In this document: piece by piece, positions 59,741 to 64,000 of the stretch
Layout: the number at the start of each line of letters is the position of its first letter
Position numbering within the stretch: position 1 is the stretch's first letter
Assembly (NCBI RefSeq): GCF_001552635.1
Contig: NZ_BCRO01000054.1
Span: forward strand, 1-64,000
Direction of reading: 5' to 3'
From: Actinomadura hibisca NBRC 15177
Lineage (GTDB): Bacteria; Actinomycetota; Actinomycetes; Streptosporangiales; Streptosporangiaceae
Length of the DNA: 64,000 bases
Notes under the pieces: model-generated
Told to the model about the DNA's origin: nothing
Databases searched by the model: none
Seen by the model: only the letters and a program-made list of their open reading frames with translations
Translations under genes and position numbers: made by a program

Positions 59741-61390
59741 GTGCGTGACGGCGTGACCGGGGAGCCGCTGAGGCAGCAGGCCGACGGCCGGAGCCTCGGC
59801 GAGCGGAGGCGTTGGGAGACCTTCCGTCCGCAGCGGACGGTGCTGGTCGTGGTCCGCACCTTCACCTCCACCGTCCGGGCCCTGGAAGCGCTGTCGGTGT
59901 TCCGGCTCGACGTCCGGGTCGAGATCCTTTTCGCGTTCGACGAGTCGTCGGCGTTCCACGAGGGCGTCGCGGAACTGCTGGCACGGGCGCAGGTGCGCCT
60001 GGTCCCCTGGGATCGCGTCGCGCGGCTGCCGGTCGACCTCGTCATCACCGCCAGCGAGAACATCCGGATCCCCGAGGTGTCGGCCCCCATCGTGGTGCTG
60101 CCCCACGGGATCGGCTTCCACAAGTTCGTCGCGGACTCCGACGGCGAGGGCCGGAGGTTGTCCGGCGTCGTGCCCGCCGAACGGCTTCGTGAGCACCCCA
60201 TGTGGATGGTCACCGCCCACTCCGCGCAGCGGGCGCAGCTCGCCGCCGACTACCCGGAGGCGGCGACGCGGTGCGTGCTCGTCGGGGACATCGCCTTCGA
60301 CCGCGTGCGGGCGGCGGCCGGTTCGCGGGGACGGTTCCGCGAGGCGCTCGGGGTGCGGGACGGGCAGCGGCTCGTCGTCGTCTCGTCGAGCTGGGGGCCG
60401 GGGTCCCTGCTGGCCGCGCACGGCCGGTTGCCCGCCCGGCTGCTCGGCGCCCTCGCCGCCGACGAGTACCGGGTCGCGCTGGTCGCCCATCCCAACGTCT
60501 GGTACTGGCACGGTCCGCACCAGGTGGGGCTCTGGCTGGCCGACGCCTTCGCCGCCGGTCTGGTCCGCTTGCCGCCCGACCGGGGCTGGCAGGCGGCACT
60601 GGTCGCCGCCGACCTGGTCGTCGGCGATCTCGGCTCGGTGTCGTTGTACGGCGCCGCCCTGGGCCGCCCCCTGCTGCTGGCCTCGACGGAGATGCCGGTG
60701 GCCCCGGGAAGCCCCGCCGCCGCCCTCGCCACCGGCATGGCCGTGCTGGACCACGACAAGGCACTGGAGCCCCAGGTGACGGCGGCCATCGACCGTGGGG
60801 GCGACGACTCGGTCGCCGATGTCCTGTTCGAGGGGGTGGGGACGGCCGACGACCGGCTGCGCGCCCTCCTCTACCGGCTGCTCGACCTGCCCCTACCGCC
60901 GGACCGGCCGCCGCTCGTCACCGTGCCGGACCCGGCGCCGCAGACCGACGAGCCGCGCTCCTTCGAGGTCCTGTCCCGGCTGGCCGGTGACACGGTCGAG
61001 GTCCGGCGGCATCCGGCGGCCGTCGCGTGCGCGGCGGAGCCGCCGCCGGGCGGGGTGCGGCACCTGAGCGTCGGGGACGACGAGCCCGACCGGCGGCTGC
61101 CCGACAACGCCTCGGTGATCGTGCGGCGGGCGGCGGCGGCCGATCCCGCCGCCGTGGCCGCCGACCTCCTGGACGGCCATCCCCAGGCGCGGTTCGCGGC
61201 CGTCGCCTCCGCGGACGGTTGCGTCGTGGCACGGCGGGACGGCCCGCCCGTCATGGTCGAGGGGACGGCGGACCCGTCGTTGCTCGCCACCGCCGTCTAC
61301 ACCTGCTGGCGGGCGGGCCGGCTCGACGAAGGTCCCGCGCCGCTGGCGCTACGCGTCGGGAGCCGGGTCTTCCGGATCGTCCTGCGCTAG
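59741..61390 (+). CDS. CDP-glycerol glycerophosphotransferase-like protein (549 aa)
   Basis: GTG start. GT-B-like layout: FTSTVRALEALSVFRLDVRV, PHGIGFHKFV, then SSWGPGSLLAAHGRLPARLL, VALVAHPNVWYWH, and SLYGAALGRPLLLAS. Matches the CDP-Gly_PTase family used in teichoic-acid-type polymers, though several actinobacterial members stand apart and may transfer other groups. No membrane segment. Expression may depend on the 8-bp repeat before it. Its 3' end overlaps the NB-ARC gene by 42 bases. Confidence 0.65.
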   Translation: MRDGVTGEPLRQQADGRSLGERRRWETFRPQRTVLVVVRTFTSTVRALEALSVFRLDVRVEILFAFDESSAFHEGVAELLARAQVRLVPWDRVARLPVDLVITASENIRIPEVSAPIVVLPHGIGFHKFVADSDGEGRRLSGVVPAERLREHPMWMVTAHSAQRAQLAADYPEAATRCVLVGDIAFDRVRAAAGSRGRFREALGVRDGQRLVVVSSSWGPGSLLAAHGRLPARLLGALAADEYRVALVAHPNVWYWHGPHQVGLWLADAFAAGLVRLPPDRGWQAALVAADLVVGDLGSVSLYGAALGRPLLLASTEMPVAPGSPAAALATGMAVLDHDKALEPQVTAAIDRGGDDSVADVLFEGVGTADDRLRALLYRLLDLPLPPDRPPLVTVPDPAPQTDEPRSFEVLSRLAGDTVEVRRHPAAVACAAEPPPGGVRHLSVGDDEPDRRLPDNASVIVRRAAAADPAAVAADLLDGHPQARFAAVASADGCVVARRDGPPVMVEGTADPSLLATAVYTCWRAGRLDEGPAPLALRVGSRVFRIVLR

Positions 61391-63493
61391 CTTCCGAGCG
61401 ATCTCGTCCGCTTCGGGGTGGTCGACCTGCCGGTAGATCTCCAGGGCCCGCGCCAGGTGCGCGCGCCTGGCCTCGCCGTCGGTTTCCAGGTCGGCCAGCC
61501 GGAGCCGGATCCGCGCTTCGTAGTGGCTGCCCGCCAGGGCGGGGATCGCCGCCTCCAGCGTGGCCCGCGCGCCGTCGACGTCTCCCGTCTCGGCCAAGGT
61601 GAGGCCCAGGCCGACCTGGGTGCGCGCCAGCATGCGCGCGTCGCCCAGCTCCTTGAACAGGACGAGTGCCGCGTCGTAGGCGGTGCGCGCTTCGGCGTGC
61701 CGGCCCAGCGCGCGCAGGCTGTCGCCGCTGAAGGCGTCGGTGAGCGCGACGCCGCGCCGTTCACCGGCGCGCGCGTTGAGGTCGCGGGCCTTCCGGTAGG
61801 CGTCGAGCGCCGCGGCGTGGTCACCGGTCCCGGCGCGGAGCCGGGCGTCGAACTCCCACACCGACGCCTGGAGCACCGCGTCACCGGCGCGTTCGGCGAG
61901 CCGGTGCGCCGTGTCGAGTTCGGCCCGTGCGAGTTCGGGTTCGCCGCGCTCGCCGAGCGCGCGGGACATGAAGCTGCGCAGCCGGGCCTCGGCCCAGGGT
62001 TCGTCGAGCGCGCGGGCCGCGTCCGCGCCGAGACGGCCGGTGTGGATCCAGGCCGTCAGGTCGCGACGGTCTGGGTAGTAGGCGGTCAGCCCGTCGGCCA
62101 GCAACATCGCGGTGCGCAGGAAACCGGCGTCGAACGCCGCCTGCACGACCGGTGCCAGGTTGGGGCGTTCGGCGTCCAGCCAGGCGAAGGCCCGCTTCAC
62201 GGGCTCGTCGCCGGTGAAAGGGTCGGGCCGGTCGCGCAGCAGGTCGGCGTGGTCGGCGATGCGGGTGCGGTCGCGCCCTTTCGCCCGGTCGGCGAACGCG
62301 ATCCGCACCAGGTAGTACTGGAGAACACGTTCCAGGGCCGCTTCGCGCTGCTCGGCCGGTTCCGTCTCGGCCTGCTCCCGCGCGTGCAGCCGGATCAGGT
62401 TGTTGGGGAAGGTGTACCAGCCGTTCGGATCACCGTGCAGCATGTGGGCCTCGGTGAGCGCCGCCAGCGACGCGGCCGCGCGGTCCGGTGCGGTGTCGAG
62501 GAGCTCACCGGCCGCCTCGGGGACGATGGCGACGCCGGGGAACAGGCCCAGGCGGCGGTAGGCGAAGCGCAGTTGCTCGGGCAGCGACGTGTAGACCGTC
62601 GTGAAAGCTGCGGACACGACCTGCTTCCCTCCCAGTCTGAGTTCCTCCAGCAGCCGGCGGTCGTCCTCGACCAGACGCGCGACGAGGTGCGGCTCCCTGC
62701 CCTCCAACGCCCGCGCCACGCGCTTGGCCAGCACCAGCAGCGCCAGCGGGACGCCCTCGCACAGCCGGACGAGGGCCGGCTGCCCGGGGCCACCGGCCGT
62801 CCGCTGGAACAGCAGCGTGCTGTGCTCGTCGTCCAGCCGGTCCAGCCGGTGGAAGACCGCGTCGTCCATCGCCAACTCGGACAGGTCCGTGCCCGGGGCG
62901 GCGCTGACCAGGAGCAGGCTGTCGGGCCGGTTCGTCGCGAAGGCCGTCACCTGGGCGGGCCGGGTCGCGTTCTCGACGACCACCAGCACCGGGCCGGGAC
63001 GCGCGGCCAGCGCCGCCTGGTAGCGCAGCCGCAACGACCGGCGGCTGCGCGGGGCGTGCTCGGGCGCGATGCCCAGACCGCCGAGGACGTCCACGAGCAT
63101 CGCTTCGACGTTCACCGCGTCCGGGTCGGCGGCCGCGCCGAACTCCGCGCAGTCCACGTGCAGCCTGCCGCCGGTGAACCGGTCGCCGTGCAGTGCGGCG
63201 AACCGGCGGACCAGCGCTTTCTTGCCGATCCCCGGCGGTCCCTCCACCACGACGATCCGTTCGGCGGCGGCCGTTTCGTCGGGAGCGGCGGCGAATCCGG
63301 CCGATTCGACGAGTGCGGCCAGTTCCCGGTGCCGGTTCTGAAAGTCGCGGCGCGACAACGGCACCTGATTCAGCGGTTCGTTTCCCGGGCCGGAATCGGC
63401 GACGTGCAGATGCACGTCACGGCCCGCCTGAATGGCGGTCCGGATCTGGTCCGACACCAGCCGGTTCCCGGTGACGCTTTGTGGACCGTCCAC
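61349..63493 (-). CDS. NB-ARC/TPR STAND NTPase (714 aa)
   Basis: GTG at 63493 (VDGPQSVTGNRLVSDQ) chosen for the upstream GGAG; the frame is open to 63529. A short N-terminal motif RTAIQAGRDVHLHV is followed by NB-ARC (Walker A VVEGPPGIGKKALVRRF near 82; LVVVENATRPAQVT; GVPLALLVLAKR as GLPL) and about 300 residues of TPR helices. STAND proteins of this type switch on an effector after sensing infection or stress. Divergent partner at 63646. Confidence 0.85.
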   Translation of the reverse strand: MDGPQSVTGNRLVSDQIRTAIQAGRDVHLHVADSGPGNEPLNQVPLSRRDFQNRHRELAALVESAGFAAAPDETAAAERIVVVEGPPGIGKKALVRRFAALHGDRFTGGRLHVDCAEFGAAADPDAVNVEAMLVDVLGGLGIAPEHAPRSRRSLRLRYQAALAARPGPVLVVVENATRPAQVTAFATNRPDSLLLVSAAPGTDLSELAMDDAVFHRLDRLDDEHSTLLFQRTAGGPGQPALVRLCEGVPLALLVLAKRVARALEGREPHLVARLVEDDRRLLEELRLGGKQVVSAAFTTVYTSLPEQLRFAYRRLGLFPGVAIVPEAAGELLDTAPDRAAASLAALTEAHMLHGDPNGWYTFPNNLIRLHAREQAETEPAEQREAALERVLQYYLVRIAFADRAKGRDRTRIADHADLLRDRPDPFTGDEPVKRAFAWLDAERPNLAPVVQAAFDAGFLRTAMLLADGLTAYYPDRRDLTAWIHTGRLGADAARALDEPWAEARLRSFMSRALGERGEPELARAELDTAHRLAERAGDAVLQASVWEFDARLRAGTGDHAAALDAYRKARDLNARAGERRGVALTDAFSGDSLRALGRHAEARTAYDAALVLFKELGDARMLARTQVGLGLTLAETGDVDGARATLEAAIPALAGSHYEARIRLRLADLETDGEARRAHLARALEIYRQVDHPEADEIARKLAQDDPEDPAPDA

Positions 63494-63645
63494 ACCAACT
63501 CCGCTCCGCGCGACCGCCCAGCAGACCATCCCTGAGCCGACCGTACACGGAGCCGCCGCCGCGTGGTGGCGAGGACTATCGGAAAGCGCTTCGGGCGCGA
63601 GAGTATGGAGCCTTCGTCAGGATTCCACGACTCCCCGGGGGAACC

Positions 63646-64000
63646 ATGACCGATCCCGCGATGCTCGCCATCGCCACCGCCGCCTCGGCCGCGATGGCCG
63701 GCACCTACGCCCAGAGCATGGGCGAGGCGTCCAAGCAGGCGATGGGCGCGCTGGTCACCCGCATCAAGCAGCGGTTCCAGCGCGAGCCCGGCGAGGAGGC
63801 GCTGATCGGGCGCGTCGTCGCGCACCCCGAGGACGAGGACGCCGTGCGGGCGCTGGCCGACGCCCTGAGCCGGCTGGCCCAGGCGGACCCGCGGTTCCGG
63901 GACGAGCTGGAGGAACTGGCCGAGCGGGCCGGGGTGGAGACCGCCTCGCACGCGTCGGGCTCGGTCACCATCAACGCCGGCAGCATCGGCAAGTCGATCT
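63646..64000 (+). CDS. Partner of the NB-ARC protein, N-terminal part (118+ aa)
   Basis: ATG 63646 (MTDPAMLAIATAASAAMAGT). Helical domain (ASKQAMGALVTRIKQRFQRE, VRALADALSRLAQADPRF) leading to GSVTINAGSIGKSI at the window edge, a motif of the kind that precedes VQAG-type repeats in actinobacterial conflict proteins. Cut off by the end of the window. Confidence 0.7.
   Translation, partial: MTDPAMLAIATAASAAMAGTYAQSMGEASKQAMGALVTRIKQRFQREPGEEALIGRVVAHPEDEDAVRALADALSRLAQADPRFRDELEELAERAGVETASHASGSVTINAGSIGKSI

Overview
High-GC actinobacterial DNA, probably Streptosporangiales-like (for example an Actinomadura relative) judged from codon use and the flanking genes; the genus cannot be fixed from sequence alone. 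About 82% of the window (1 to about 52,860) is the right-hand part of an integrative and conjugative element (ICE). The rest is host chromosome. The left end of the element lies outside the window.

Element layout. (1) 0.2-23.4 kb, plus strand: many small, mostly unrecognised accessory genes, several translationally coupled, several decayed (7.2-9.7 kb). The recognisable ones are an SSB-like OB-fold protein (13.0 kb), a DUF4192-like protein (13.6 kb), a coiled-coil/HTH protein (14.9 kb, minus) and, divergent from it, a MobF relaxase-helicase (15.9-21.0 kb) with a likely oriT between them. Seven genes follow long structured leaders; four leaders carry the same imperfect hairpin with an invariant C-C mismatch. 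(2) 23.5-30.4 kb, minus strand: a giant secreted FN3-repeat protein with a C-terminal DNA/RNA non-specific endonuclease toxin, overlapped by a SUKH (SMI1/KNR4) immunity gene. (3) 31.1-42.1 kb, minus strand: one conjugation operon: pilin-like protein, VirB8-like protein, TrbL/VirB6-like protein, SCO6880/PrgI-like protein, VirB4 ATPase, VirD4 coupling protein, an unknown protein, two DnaB-N-domain proteins and a small protein. (4) 42.4-46.4 kb, plus strand: XRE regulator, ImmA/IrrE protease, MAB_1171c membrane protein, then an NlpC/P60 cell-wall hydrolase. A 16-bp dyad, GTCTTCC-NN-AGAAGAC, lies just after the -10 of both the conjugation promoter and the hydrolase promoter. (5) 46.6-52.7 kb: DUF4238 and unknown cargo among IS fragments, then xis, a second XRE regulator and a tyrosine integrase.

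The element ends inside a host gene: right after the integrase lies only the 3' third of an AidB-like acyl-CoA dehydrogenase gene, starting at its conserved IWEGSGN codons. attR is therefore at about 52,850-52,885 and the 5' part of the gene should lie beyond the left end.

Host flank (53.3-64.0 kb): a SARP fragment, a beta-propeller protein, an AraC regulator divergent from a Dabb protein, a B12-binding photosensor-like protein overlapping a PAS-GAF-PP2C phosphatase, a CDP-glycerol-transferase-like gene behind a 13-copy 8-bp tandem repeat, and an NB-ARC/TPR STAND protein divergent from a partner cut by the window edge.

Together: integrase and Xis move the element; relaxase and T4SS transfer it as single-stranded DNA (unlike the FtsK/TraB route of classical AICEs); XRE plus ImmA-like protease probably form the switch; toxin and immunity are competitive cargo.
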